Assembly: GCA_013399695.1 (NCBI GenBank)
Contig: VXAU01001099.1
Location: forward strand, 1,925,998-1,989,997
From: Formicarius rufipectus
Taxonomy: Eukaryota > Chordata > Aves > Passeriformes > Formicariidae
Reading direction: 5' to 3'
DNA length: 64,000 nt
The position numbers and the translations under genes are program-made. How positions within the stretch are numbered: position 1 is the first letter of the stretch; the number at the start of each line of letters is the position of its first letter. Positions 1-11,860 of the stretch are shown here, piece after piece. The notes under the pieces are model-generated. The model saw only the letters and a program-made list of their open reading frames with translations, was not told the DNA's origin and made no database searches.

Positions 1-309
1 TGCACAGGTGTGCAGGTGTCTGCCTGGGCAGATCAGGGCAAGGACTTGAACTTGGGTCACCTTTGTCATGCAGTGACCAGGGAGCATTGAACCCTCCCCT
101 CTCTCTGCCCAAAGTCCTCTTAAAGCCATACTCAGGAAACGATTCCACTTCAACCAAGTTTCTTTAGGAATAAATATTTGACTTAGTTCCAGCTGTGTGG
201 TGCCACACACGGCCAGAAGCTCTGAAAGAGATGCTGAACAGATAATTTCCATGACAATCTGCACGCAAAATTACATTGTCTAAATAAATCAGAAGTTAGA
301 AAAAGGAAG
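1..309. other. unassigned sequence
   Basis: Mixed-composition DNA with no gene, repeat or RNA that I recognise. Near the start, the stretch around positions 50-115 faintly resembles a tRNA-derived SINE head, but it is too diverged to call. Confidence 0.5.
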
Positions 310-432
310 TTTTATCTTTATATAGGTCTCTGAGGTATAAAGATTAAGTGATTTCCCCAAAGCTTGGGAAATTCAAAGCAGAACTTGAAAACTGAGCCCA
401 TATCTGCTACTCCCAGTGTTGCACTTCACATC
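310..432 (-). mobile_element. MIR-like SINE relic
   Basis: The plus strand runs GAGGTATAAAGATTAAGTGA, then TTTCCCCAAAG, and later GAACTTGAAAACTGAGCCCA. This follows the reverse complement of the MIR core: gaggttaagtgacttgcccaag, then the internal promoter part ending near gaacccag. MIR elements are ancient tRNA-derived amniote SINEs, usually heavily mutated in birds. Many substitutions and small gaps are visible and both ends are indistinct. It is non-functional and nothing nearby suggests a role. Confidence 0.5.
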
Positions 433-3180
433 TCTTCCTGCCTATGATTTGGGCCAACATGATTAAAGGTCTGTGGCAATTGTATACCTTGAGTGATGGG
501 GGCTGAAGCCATTGCTCTGAGTCTAGATGGCTCTCAGTCTGCCTGATTCCTTAATCCCCAGCTATGAAGTAGAAGAATATTGGGGTCCTGGGGCTGCTCC
601 GTGCAATTCCCAGTTGGCTAGGCAGTGAATAATATGAAGGTTCTGATGAAGTGGACATAGAGCTATTTCTTCAACTGTTGTAGGAGAAAAAAGGTTTATG
701 GTGATAAGGTCTTGGAGATAAAAAGTTTTCACAAGTGGAAGCTGATCTTCTGCTACCTGCATTTGAAACAGTAATTAAAAAAAATGATTAGTGGAGCAGT
801 AGATCTTGGTTGTTTCTTTATAGTTGTCCTTCTACTCCTTTGGGTACACTTGGTTATTCACCTACCTTTGTTTTGCTGTAAGACCGATAAATAGATTCTG
901 TTTGTGTAATACTTTTATTATCCTTATTGTTTTTGAGCCTTTTACTCTGGCTTGGTTCCATGTATGAGGAAAGTCTGGTGGAGCAAAACCAGCTTGACGG
1001 GGTAAGGGGGTCTTGAGCAAGCTCCTGTGCTAAAGCTAAACTCTTGGCTCTTACTCAAGAGTCAAGTGTGAAATGTTAGATTGCCTAAGGTGCGATAGAG
1101 TAGACTATTTTTTCCTTTTCTAGTAACTGTAGCATTTTTATCCACTGTGGTATTTCACAAGTTCTATTTCCCTGTCCATTTAAGTAATGTGATATGGGTA
1201 ACTGAACTGCATGAGTTTGTCAGTCTTCTTCAGGTTCTAATAGATCAGCATTGGCCAATAAACTGCAAAAATCACTCTGACTAGGGCTGACAGGAGAAAA
1301 AGAGAAAAAAAACCTCTTCAAAAGCTTTGATAGATTTTATTTTTCCTTTTTTTTTTTTAAACTAAAAAAATTCAGAGTGCTGCTACTTTCCTGGAAAGCC
1401 TGTAAGTTTCATTGGAAAAATCCCAAACCAAAACATTTCAATAGGAAATGCACATATTTCTGTTTGGGTTTTCTCTCCTACCTCCCCCATTCTCAAGTTG
1501 CTAGACTCAAATTGTTCTTTTATATATATCTCAAAATGAAGTTTCCTACCAATGGATGCTGTTAGCTTCTGTGCAAGCATTCTTAGAGGTGTTAGATGTT
1601 GATTTCTAGAGCTCACATTAGCAGCTGTCTCAGGGTAGCGAAGAGCTCAATTAATGAGGCCATAAATTTGAAACAGTTATGAATTCCATTTTTATTTCTC
1701 CTCATCTACAGTTAGAACCCTTTTCTCTTCTAAGTACAAGTATTTTTAAAATGTGCTTAATAATGTTATTTTTGTTCCCTGGCCATTTCTCAAGGTTTGA
1801 TGCTGAATGAAAAATGGGCAGCTCTCTAGGAACAGTACACAGTAATGGTTGCTTTGCTGCAGAGGGATTTGTGAATTTTATGCCTGCGGTTACTGGTTTT
1901 AACAAAGTCGGTCTCAATGGGGCCAGCCATTGTAGTGTAAGCATAATGGGCACTTGTGACACAAAGAGAATTTATGACATGGGTAACAACCTGCTTATGG
2001 TTCTTGTAATAGCCTACGAGATCGTTATACCATGACCTGCCTTTGAAATCACATCAGATGTGGACTCAGCTCTAAAATATACAGCTTACAGGGACCGTAT
2101 CATCTACTTCTCCCCTATGACGTTACAGGGGGGAGACAGAGAGAGGTGTATCATGCTTTCTGAGTGTTCATTTAATATTACAACCTGTGCATCCAGAAGC
2201 AGTTGGCTAATTTCCAAGTTCTTTATGTGGGATGGAAAGGTTGCTTCTAGTTACCTTGAGTACATCCCGTGACCAGAGACAAGAAGACAACAAATAAGAA
2301 GCCTTGTTAAGGTACTAGCTAAGTTGTTAAGAACTATATTTGTCGTAGTGACTAGATGATCACTCCAGGGCAAGTTGTCCACTGACTCCAATTTTCATTC
2401 TTTGTGATCCTAATATACAGATTTTTCCTTCTGTTTCTCATTCCTATCCACAAGATTATTGCCTGTTAATCATTAAATGATGTCTGTGAATTCCCCGCAA
2501 TTCTTCACTCTTGGAAAAATTGTTGCCACATGGAATGTTTCCAAAGTTTTAATTTCCCTAAGGATTGCCAAAATATAACTTAATAAGAAAACAGAAATAT
2601 AACAATATTTTGCTTTCCCTTTCAATCTAATTCTTCGTTGTTGTTGTTTTAAAATCTACAATCTTTAGTCCTGAGTCTCTCAACACATGTAGAAATAATT
2701 GCCAAAATGCAAATTTGCTAGAGTAGAATGAGAACAGCCTAAGTTCAGTGGCAGACCACAATGATCCACAACAATCTGTGGACTAGATTATAGGGGTGTT
2801 GAAAATCCTGGAGAAAAGCAAGTTTATAATCAATAGGCTTATGTTTGTTACATAGGGATCAGCAAGCCAAAAAGATTTAAAAAAACCCCAAACCCATTGG
2901 AACTTATTCAGTGTTTGAGCACAGGGGTGAGGTCATCCTTTAAACAACCTTCTCACCAAATTTTCTGTGGTTCAGTATTGTGTGATGCTTTGTAACAGAA
3001 AATGCCTGGCTTTCCAAAAGACTTCAAATTCGGTTTCATTTTAAATAATATTTCTTGTGTATGACTGCCATATTCTCCCTTGTTACAAAGATCTTATTAA
3101 GGTAGATTTCCTGCACACCTAAAAGTTTCTCATGTGAATTTTGACCATTCTAAAAGCAACTTTTAAGAATTGTAAGTTTG
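433..3180. other. unassigned AT-rich unique sequence
   Basis: About 2.7 kb with no recognisable gene or transposon. It contains short homopolymer runs (T-run near 1348-1359, A-run near 778-784), a small TTG-repeat near 2637-2648, and ORFs of at most 86 codons without motifs. No CpG clustering or promoter-like block was seen. Confidence 0.5.
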
Positions 3181-3186
3181 GTGATT

Positions 3187-3206
3187 GGGGGATGGGGGAG
3201 GGTGGG
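3187..3206 (+). other. G-quadruplex motif
   Basis: Four G-runs are separated by loops of 2, 1 and 1 bases: G5-AT-G5-A-G3-T-G3. This satisfies the standard G3+N1-7 quadruplex rule with very short loops, which normally favour a stable fold. It lies about 155 bp before a long A/C-rich tract. Folding is inferred from the motif only. Confidence 0.75.
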
Positions 3207-3360
3207 AAGTGCCAGGTTCCAGTTTTCTCCAGACAAAGAGAGGTGTAATTCCTGTGTATACTACCTGACCTGTTTAGGGTGATGATTCTCACATATCTTA
3301 ATGCAAATCTATAAGACATGGTGATACATCAGTTTTCTTGCTGGCTTTAAATTGATCTAC

Positions 3361-3555
3361 CAAGAGAAGAAAGAAAAGAAAAAAACAAAAACACACAAAA
3401 AACCCCCCAAAAACCCAAACAAACAAAAAAACCCAAACAAAACAAAGCAAACAAAAAAACCCCAAAACAAAACAAAAAACCAAACCAACAAAACAAACAA
3501 AAACAAAACAAAACAAACAAAAAAACCCCCACAAAACCAAACAAAAACAGCAAAC
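3361..3555 (+). repeat. A/C-only low-complexity tract
   Basis: A 195-bp tract of the (CAAA)n / (AAAACCC)n type. The plus strand has no T from 3361 to 3555, and after about 3379 only one G (3447) until 3550. It is degenerate, with no fixed unit, and includes C-runs of 3-6. Overlapping minus-strand ORFs rich in F, G, C, V and L are translation artefacts of this composition. It may be a decayed, expanded poly-A tail, but no retroelement body is recognisable upstream. Confidence 0.85.
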
Positions 3556-5577
3556 TAGAACTAATATTTAATCTTTCCACTTCCTGTAGCACCATGCATT
3601 TAAAACATCATTACTTACATTCAACTGGGTCTTTTCCAATATCACTCACAGGACATGGAAATTCTCCAACTGGCTTCACAAGTTTTTGGCTTGAGGCCTG
3701 ATATCGAGAAGTGGACTGAGCATCTGCCTGAGCATTGCTCAGCAGTGCCTGAGAAGAGGCAGCCTGAACTTCAAGCAGTGCTGTGTCTGATGACCTCGAC
3801 AGTCACATTGTGGGAAACTGATTTATCAAGGGGTCAAGTCCTACCGTTGACTGGGTTCTGCCCCATTTGTTGATTTTCGGCCTCTTTCCTCTTTGCAAGA
3901 ACTGAATGTGCTGAATGTGGCATTTTAGGGTCATACAAACCCTCAGATCTTGCATTCTTGAACACGCTGGAAACTTTACCAGTAATGGGGGTGAGCACCT
4001 ACGAAGTCCTGGTGTATGGGGCGAGCACTGATTTATAAGGATGATAACTGTATGGTGCATATAAAGGTCTGCTCAAGTCAAACTTTACAGTAGAAGTGAT
4101 CTAAGGATAATTGCTTTTATAACCATCCTTACAAAGATTTTAATGCCTTTAAACTTTTATGTGCTTAAATGCAACAAAAGTTCAGTTGTAGTCATAGTTG
4201 TTTATTTTACAAGACAGTTATAGGTGGATTTTGCTGCTGGTCAGGTTTGTAAAAAACACATGCTTTAACCTTGACTATTGTGTTGAACAAAATAGTTTTA
4301 TCTTTTTGGTTTGTCCTTTTGTGTGTTTGTTCCTGTTAGTACAATAATAGAAAGAAAAGGTTTTATGCAGTTTTATCAGGAATGGGAGTTGATTCAAAAA
4401 TTCAGCTGAAATGGATGCGGTCTTCATAGGAAATCCTTTCAAAAATTGTTTTGATTTTTTTCAGTCATTAAAAAAAGAAATTAAATTAAAAATATGCAGA
4501 TGGTTTAAAGTCTTAGAGAATAATTATCCAAAACTTTGGAATTTGGATTTTGGTGTGTTAAACTTCCAAAATCTGTTGTCTGACTGGAGACTTCCAGTGT
4601 TATGAGGAAGGTGCAAATCTGTTCCAGTTGTATTTACATATGAACAATGTACCCAAAATATACAAAGGACCCTAATTCTGAAATCAGTTAAATACATTAA
4701 CTGAATTTAAGGAAAATCAATTCATTTGGCTGATTTGGACAGTGGAGTATTCCCCAAGTATATTTCATTGGAGAATCAGGTAGGAAAGAGTTAACAAGTT
4801 AAATTAGTGCCCTCTTTCCAGAGTGGTTATTTATTGCCTTAGATTATAGGTGGCAAAACAATTAAAAGTCAGCATACAGGATGGATTTGTGTGTCCTCTG
4901 AAAAACAAATAGGTTCATTTTCAATAAATGATGTGAAAGAAGTTGAGCCCTCAACTTGTTATTCATGTTACCTGTGGTCTTGTGTGTTTAAACAGTTCTG
5001 CTGCTTTGGTTAGCAGTGATACAGATCGACTATATACAATCCTTCATTTGCAGTTTTGCAATACAAACTTTAATACAAAACTTCTATAATTATTTATCCA
5101 TACACCACACTCTATCTTACTCCTGAATGTTTTGGGGAGGCAAACATTTCAGCGAAAGGAAAACTGTTTTTACCCCTTTCGCCTTTCTTCAGGAGGAGAC
5201 AAAAATTAAATCTAACTAGGGGAAAGCTCTATTAAGAGGGTGAGGAGAACAGAAAAAGATTCTATTATATTGTTTGGATGGAGATATTAGTATGTGAGAT
5301 CCGGTTTCACATAGACTTCAAAAACAAACAAAGACAACTCCTTTTGAGCCTCTAGCAATGTGACTGGCTCTGTAAGATCAGAGCTCAAATTTACATGGAT
5401 CTGTATTAGTTCAGGTATGAAGAGTTTCATTTTGCTGATCTTTTGAAGCAAATTCCACATAGCAGCACAAGAAAGGGCTGCCACATCGGATTTGACACCC
5501 TCCAACTGTGCCTTATGCCAATGTTTTCGTTGGTTCCCTCCTTACAAAATAGCTCTTTGCCAGTTTTCTGAGGGCTC
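3556..5577. other. unassigned unique sequence
   Basis: No gene or transposon was recognised in about 2 kb. ORFs are at most 85 codons and lack motifs. The segment from 4400 to 4560 is AT-rich, and the rest is ordinary mixed sequence. Confidence 0.5.
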
Positions 5578-5631
5578 CATCCTTTCTTTCTTTTCCTTTT
5601 TTCTCTTTTCTTTTTTCTTTTTTTCCCCCCA
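5578..5631 (+). repeat. polypyrimidine (CT-rich) tract
   Basis: A run of about 54 bases made of C and T on the plus strand, of the type CTTTCTTTTCC, ending in T-runs and a C6 run. It explains the lysine-rich minus-strand ORFs crossing it. Mirror-symmetric polypurine tracts can adopt triplex DNA, but no clean mirror repeat was resolved here. Confidence 0.8.
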
Positions 5632-7325
5632 TTTGAGAATGGTTTAGTTTGGGATTGTTGAAGTATGTATAGAAATAGCCATGAAGCAGGGGGGAAAGGA
5701 AGAGCTGAAGCTGACTTGCAAACACCCTCTGTTTTAGTTGAAAAAACAACCCTATTGGAAAGTGATCTGTTGTTTTGTTTTGGTCTGTAAACAGTTCTTA
5801 CTCTGCATGCATTTATTAGCAAAACATGTGTGTAATTAATAGCTTTTTCAATTGCTAAGATCCGCACACATAAAGTGTAAGATACACTGAACCTTGCTCA
5901 ATCCCTGGCTTAGGTTACTTCTTAGGCTCTCCTAGGCTGTGCTTTTGCATTAACTGCCTGCTTTGCCTGGTTGTTTCAAGCTTCCTTGCACTGACTTCAA
6001 GCTTCCTACCCTCTGGGCACAAGGCATCTCAGAGAGACATGTGGTTGCACGCTCAGGACCTGTATGGCAATCCCTTTTTCACATAAAGGACTGTAGAAGC
6101 TGTCACTGAGTACAAACATTCCCATAGAGCTATGGATTAAGCTATGGCAGCAGGAGCCATGGCAGAAGGCAGCCAAAGACACGGCAAACTGCCCAGCGCA
6201 GTCCTGGATGCCTCTGGCTGTGCTGTGTGCAGCCCCAGCATACAGTCCTGCCAGTGATGGTGCCTGTGGGTTTGCTTACTCTGCAGGTCACACACAAGCA
6301 ACCAAAATGTGCCCGATGTACCCAGCAAATTGAATTACTGTTAAAATAACACAGCTAAGGCAACAGAGAGCTCGCTCTGTATTGCTGTTGTGGCTAAAAG
6401 CTGCTCTGAGCAAATGGTAGTAACTGACAGCTCCTATATTATGCTATATATGGGCCATACCAGCATCTTACAAGCTTATCTTTTGCAAGATGGATAATAT
6501 TCATAGTTACTCCCTGAATTCTGAAACTTTGTCAAAGATGTAGCATTTAGTTTGCAGGCATGATGCACTGTATCAAGATCAGCAGTTTTCATACTGTTTT
6601 TCAGAAGCTACTGCCACACAAGCCTCCCCTCAGTAGGTGGGAAGTGGTTTGTGATCTAAGCTTTGCAAAGAGAAACAAGCAGGGTGACTCCATGGCATTC
6701 AATGCAGGCTGTTCCTACTACCCAGAAATGGTTGGTAAAACAGCCACATTTGCAAGAAACATCTTGATTTATAGGTGAGCTCATTAAGGAATTAAAGTTT
6801 AGAAGGAGCAAAGTGGGTTGCATACATGTTGGTTCTTAGGTCTTCATTTGGCAGACTTTGAAGCTGGAGTCCATTTAGAAATTCTCTAAATTTTAGAAAT
6901 AACATTTCTGTGAACACGTAACTCAAAATCTGATGGCATATGGTTGTATTTAGGTGACTAATACTCACTTGGGGCCACCTTCTTAATTTACTGCTGGCTT
7001 CACCATTCATGAGTAATGCATCCACTCCTAGCTCATGCCAATAAAGCTTTATGCCACCACACATATAATATTTCACTGCATGTCTTGCCTTCCCCATTGC
7101 TATGGCACTTATGTGATTTGTGTTACCAGATAATCACCAAAATGAATAGCACAGTAAAGTTAAACAGCTTGTAATTAGCTTTAACAATTAAAAAGTCTAA
7201 AAGCAGACTTTGTAACACCAAGACTCCAAAGGTACCATTGTGTTAAGGAGTTCATTTTCAGATCACAGTAACGGCATGTAAACATACCCTGTGATGTGAA
7301 GACTTTTTCTGCAAGAAAATAAGGT
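5632..7325. other. unassigned sequence
   Basis: No recognisable gene. The 5990-6330 segment is relatively GC-rich and contains CAAGCTTCCT twice (near 5978 and 5998). The remainder is AT-rich with no repeat family I can name. Confidence 0.45.
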
Positions 7326-7372
7326 GGTGTGGTTGGTTTGTTTGTTTGTTTGTTGTTTTGGTTTGTTTTTTT
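7326..7372 (+). repeat. T/G-rich tract, (GTTT)n core
   Basis: The tract has four GTTT units followed by degenerate T/G sequence and a T8 run. Its composition is the complement of the A/C tracts at 3.4 and 9.8 kb, so it belongs to the same low-complexity class in the opposite orientation. Confidence 0.8.
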
Positions 7373-9682
7373 TAAAGGAGTATCTGGTGAGTTGGATCAT
7401 AGCAAAATGCTTATTTTTCTGACAAAATGTTTATTCTTCTGTCTCCTACACTGTGAAAACTACCATTTTTTTGTTTTACTGTAAATCATCCTGGGTTCCA
7501 GATAGCATGAAGAACAGCACCATGGAACTCTCCAGTACCTCCTTTCCCTCACGTCCTGGGTTTGGTTGCTTTCAACAAAAACTTTTCAAGGCTGTTTTAA
7601 GTGACTTGTACATAAGGGAGAGTCTCATCTGCCTCTGAGACTTGGTTGTCAAAATTTTTACAGATGATGTAAACTGGCACATCATCATGTTTCTGGGATA
7701 GAGACAAAGGCAAAAATAGTTTTTTGTTAGTAGTGGTGTTTGGTTTTATTTTTTTTCCAAGTCAACACTGGGGAGATGAGTGTTCTCTAAATTGTAAATT
7801 GGAGAATCAGAACACAGACCAAGATATGGGAACTGGGAGTTATTTTTAGTGAGAACAAGTTCATGAGTGGAAGAAGGGGAGATTAAAGAGGACAAAGAGA
7901 AAAAATTCACTCATTGCCCATGTGCAGTGTGCTCTTGCCCTGGCTCCATCAGTTCAGCCTATGTAAGTGTCATTCATGATGGGGTCGCAGAGATATGCTT
8001 TCAGTTGTCTGGAAGCTGTAGGTCAGATGAAGAACATCTCTTAAAGATCTGACAAAGTATTTTAGACAGAAGACATAATTTTTTAATTCTTCAAAAGACA
8101 AGTTAAATGTATTCATTGCATAAGAAATCTATAATTTAACAGCAGCTGTGCAGCAGCCTTTCCATGCTATAGTGCAGTCTACTATATTGATGATTTCAAA
8201 TATTTATACCATCATCCCACATTCATGAAAAATATTTAAATTAAACATGCATGGGAACAGATGCCATTCTGTTCTGGCAAGAAAACCTAGTCATAAACTT
8301 CTGCTTATGAAATGTTATTTCACTTGACCCCTATCAGTAGGAACTCATGAAAATTAAACTGGGGAAGGAGAAATATTGTATGTAAGCTCTTTTCTCAGTG
8401 AAACTTTTGAGTGGGTATGTGAAGACAAGATGTTTCCATTAAAAGCAGAACACAGTTTGATTTAGTAAGGTGAAGCTCACTGCTTTAAATTCTAATTCAA
8501 GAGTCAATGCCCACTTAAGAGTTTCTTTTCACCTGAAGAAGGCACTTGTTATAGAATCTTTCCAGACCAAACTGCAGTCATTCATTTCAGTAGTTAGTGC
8601 TTCTATTATTTGTTAGAGATTATGTAAAGTAACTCCATTAATTTATGGATTAAAAAGCACAGCTTTACTTTTATTTTTGCTAAAGATCCAGAGGAAGGTT
8701 GTTTCCCACTAATTCTACACTAATGAGATGTTATGAAATAAGAAAAAGGGAAAGGAAATGTCATGTAAACATTGCGGGCTAAGGATGCCATCAGCCCCAA
8801 TCTATTCAAGTTAAACATTTACATCTCTGCATGTAGTCCATATAGGACTACATCTGCATTTGACTGGCATATTTGTAGCTCAACCTAAACAAACAATTGG
8901 TTCTATCTATTGTATCTAATCTATCTTGGCATTTATACAATCCTTTCAATTCTGCTTTCTGATGGAAGTCAGAAAAATAAGCGGGTGATTTCATGGTTTT
9001 CTCCAGATCTAATAGATCCTGTTTGAGATGTTAGTCTTGGATTTTCTTCTAGCCTTGCATTTTAACTGTGTTAACAGATTTTATTGTGTATGTCTTCCCT
9101 TCCCCCTCCCGAGCGGATGTAAAAAAATTGTGGGATTTATTGACACTGCACTAGTTATAACTTATGTTATTTGTCATCTTACTTCTGTTATAGTTTGCAA
9201 AAGGAAAAGGGGAATTTTGGACTGACTTACTAGCTCTGCTTTTCCATATGATGCTCTCCTGGGAAAAAGAGTTGGACTGATAGAAAGGTTTGATCATTCC
9301 GGGGTCGAAATGGTCTCATGATACTGAGCAGTGACAATGAACCAGTATTGCAAATGTGTCACACCTTACATCTGTCCAGAGCAGAGTTCTGCCTTGATTT
9401 TAATGAGAGCCTTTCAAGGAAAGGATTCCTTGGCTTGTGGAGGTAGATCTGTTAGCCCTGTGGGGAGGCAGCTGGGGTCAGATCAGCATTGCAATGTTTA
9501 GGCCAAAATCACTGGGAGATGATGCCTGAGAACATGAGTTGCAGTAGATTCCCCAGTGACAGAAACCCAAATAAGCTACAAGACCTTGCAACTTGTGTAT
9601 TAATGAAGATCACCCTGCTAGTTTGGCACAATTTTCCTTATTCTGCGAATTCTACAGTAGCCTTTTGTCCCCAATTTTTAGT
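7373..9682. other. unassigned AT-rich unique sequence
   Basis: No gene or transposon was recognised. ORFs are 65 codons or fewer and lack motifs. The 8140-8260 segment is compositionally similar to conserved noncoding DNA, but I see no specific motif that would justify a separate call. Confidence 0.45.
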
Positions 9683-9710
9683 AATAATATTAATTTTTAT
9701 TAATATTATT
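9683..9710. repeat. AT palindrome with 12-bp perfect arms
   Basis: AATAATATTAAT at 9683-9694 and ATTAATATTATT at 9699-9710 are exact reverse complements separated by a TTTT loop. It could form a hairpin or cruciform. AT-rich palindromes arise readily by chance and slippage, so no function is assigned. Confidence 0.85.
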
Positions 9711-9794
9711 CAAGATAAGAAAATATTTTTGAATCAGCAAGATTTCATAGGTAGGAAGTAATCATATTCCCTTCCACAGTGCTTTCTGTGAAAT

Positions 9795-9871
9795 GACAAA
9801 AAACCCAACCAAACAAACAAAAAAAACCCAACAAACAAAAAAAACAACACCACAACAACCAAACAAAAAAA
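9795..9871 (+). repeat. A/C-rich low-complexity tract
   Basis: A second, shorter tract of the AAACCC / CAAA type, T-free on the plus strand between about 9799 and 9871. Its composition is the same as the 3361-3555 tract. No retrotransposon body is visible immediately upstream. Confidence 0.8.
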
Positions 9872-11449
9872 CAGGCACCAGAGCTGATTGGTGAAGTGAC
9901 AAGAGGGTACCTACATTTTTGTACTCAAAGTAGTGTACAAATACTGTTTCTTTCATGGCCTCTCTACTTGTCTTTAAACTTGATACTGTGTGAGTCGGAA
10001 GTAACAGCCATGCCCAGCAAACCAAGATGCATGACTTGGGCTATGCAGACAAATGCTAACCCAACTCTCACCATGTCCTTAATTCTTTTCTCTTTGTCCC
10101 TGTCCTCAAAAAGCTGTATTAAAAATAATACTGTGCTTTGTTAAGAACAGAAGATTTGTCAAGTTACCAAAAAAAAGGAAAAAAAAAAAAAAAAACAAAT
10201 AGGAACAAGAGCTAATGGACGTGGGTTTAAATCATAGTTCACCCACTTAATTGTAGCATGAGATTTTTTTACAAGTTGCTTAATTCTGGTTCTTTTTTTT
10301 TCCCCCTAGAAATATCTGCATGCTCTCTTGGAACAAAGAGAAGAAAATATATTCTTGATAGCAAAGACTCAGTAACAATAGATTGAGTTTCTCAGGCCTA
10401 TTTAGTTTGTAGTCATAATCTATTTCAGATTTTAGTATTTGTTTGAATATTTGCTATGCTGTCATATTCTGCTTTTTAGAATGAGTAACATAAACACTCT
10501 GGGACTGCATTCTTTTCTTTTTGACATCATGCTAGTTACCTCCTATGTATCCCCTTCCAAAAAAAAAAAGAAAAATTAAAAATTTTTAGACTTTGAAAGT
10601 TGCCAGGACAACATGATGGAAAAATAAAATGGCTATTGTTTGCACATTTTGATAACAAGACAGTAAATTATTAAAGAATTAAAAAGAATAATTAAGCAAA
10701 AAATTTACTAAGATATATGACTTAAGGAAATGCTGATCTGAATTTCAGCATAGGTGATATAGTTTACAAAGCAGGAAAGTATTTACCTTAATAAACTATG
10801 CTTTTATTTAGGGTCAAAGAAAGTAGACCATATTTTCTATGAACTACCCTTGGTACATTTGTGCATCCTCACTTTTTAAATATAACAACTCATGTAACAC
10901 TAGTGTATATTTTTTGCATTTGAGTAGTAAGTGGATCAGTGGACTGAATATTTGTAGAAGGTCCTGGATTGATAGTCTTAAAAGCTTATAAACCTCTGTT
11001 TACATATAGTTTACAATACAGGAGCACGTTAGAGCACAGGCAATGCAGCAATCCTTTCACCAGAAGATAACATGGTTAAGGGAATGAGTTGCTTGGGTTC
11101 CTGGTCCAGCCATGGGCTCTACAAAAAGTGTCAGAAGGATGATTTGCTAAAGACCACTGAATGACGGGCAGGACCTGTTCTGGGACCCTCCAGAGTACTT
11201 GCAAGTAGAGCAGTTGTGGGGAAATACCATTAAGATGCAGATAGTATCTTCATGGCTATTTGTATCAATGGAAATCACTGAGCTATCATAACTCTTAGGG
11301 ATGAGTAAACTGACTGAAAATGTGCCCTCAGCCATACTGATGGCAATTTGCAGTAATTGCATTGCTTATGACAAAGTTGCTACAGGTCTCAAGAAAAGTA
11401 ACTGAGGAAAGAACTGGCTTTATCTGTGGTCTTTTGTTAAGTGGTATTT
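9872..11449. other. unassigned sequence with poly-A runs
   Basis: No gene was recognised. There is an A-rich run near 10168-10196 with two G interruptions, and another near 10559-10580. The 10600-10800 stretch is very AT-rich. No transposon body was seen upstream of the A-runs. Confidence 0.45.
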
Positions 11450-11860
11450 TACTAATATAATGTGTACACACCAATATCCTGTGAAATTCCTGCACGTCAC
11501 CAGCGGTTTTTATTCGTGCCCATTAAAATGCATTACAGTGTAGAGGTTGCTGAAATGTAAATTAAAGGCTACAGCGCTCATAGTTTAACAGCTGCCATGT
11601 AGATTGACAGCCTTTGTGCGCCCAGCTGGCAGTGTCAGGTTAGTGGGTCTCTAGTCACAACATTAATCAGCTTTATTAGTGCCACTAATACCAATTTGTA
11701 AGCAGACTGCAAGGATCAGACGGCCCAGCTGTCAGGCACTGCACATAGATTATTACAGGATTTCTTTTTATTGTTTAAGATTGGAATTATAATTTAATTA
11801 GGGATTTTAACTATTTTTACACCCACTGAAAACTAGTGAAGATTTCATAATAATAATAAA
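11450..11860. promoter_or_regulatory. candidate conserved noncoding element (enhancer-like)
   Basis: This block is denser in transcription-factor-like motifs than its flanks. It has three CAGCTG E-boxes (11589-11594, 11623-11628, 11726-11731), the last two inside the same CCCAGCTG context. AGATTGACAG at 11601-11610 is one base from the PREP/PBX consensus TGATTGACAG. A 17-bp palindrome TATTAGTGCCACTAATA lies at 11674-11690, with TTAATCAG just before it, and TAATTTAATTAG follows near 11793-11803. No ORF is open across it. Bases seen are fact; conservation and enhancer activity are inference. A diverged repeat is the main alternative. Confidence 0.45.

Noticed and set aside
3298..3595. Overlapping hydrophobic minus-strand ORFs of about 80 codons that could look like membrane proteins
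   Set aside because: They are translations of the A/C low-complexity tract; the F/V/L/C/G composition follows from T/G triplets and there is no start context or conservation signal.
5427..5867. 146-codon minus-strand ORF with a lysine/arginine-rich stretch
   Set aside because: The basic stretch is encoded by the polypyrimidine tract at 5578-5631; no domain or splice structure is visible.
5978..6012. CAAGCTTCCT repeated twice
   Set aside because: A single 10-base repeat at short spacing is within chance expectation and has no context.
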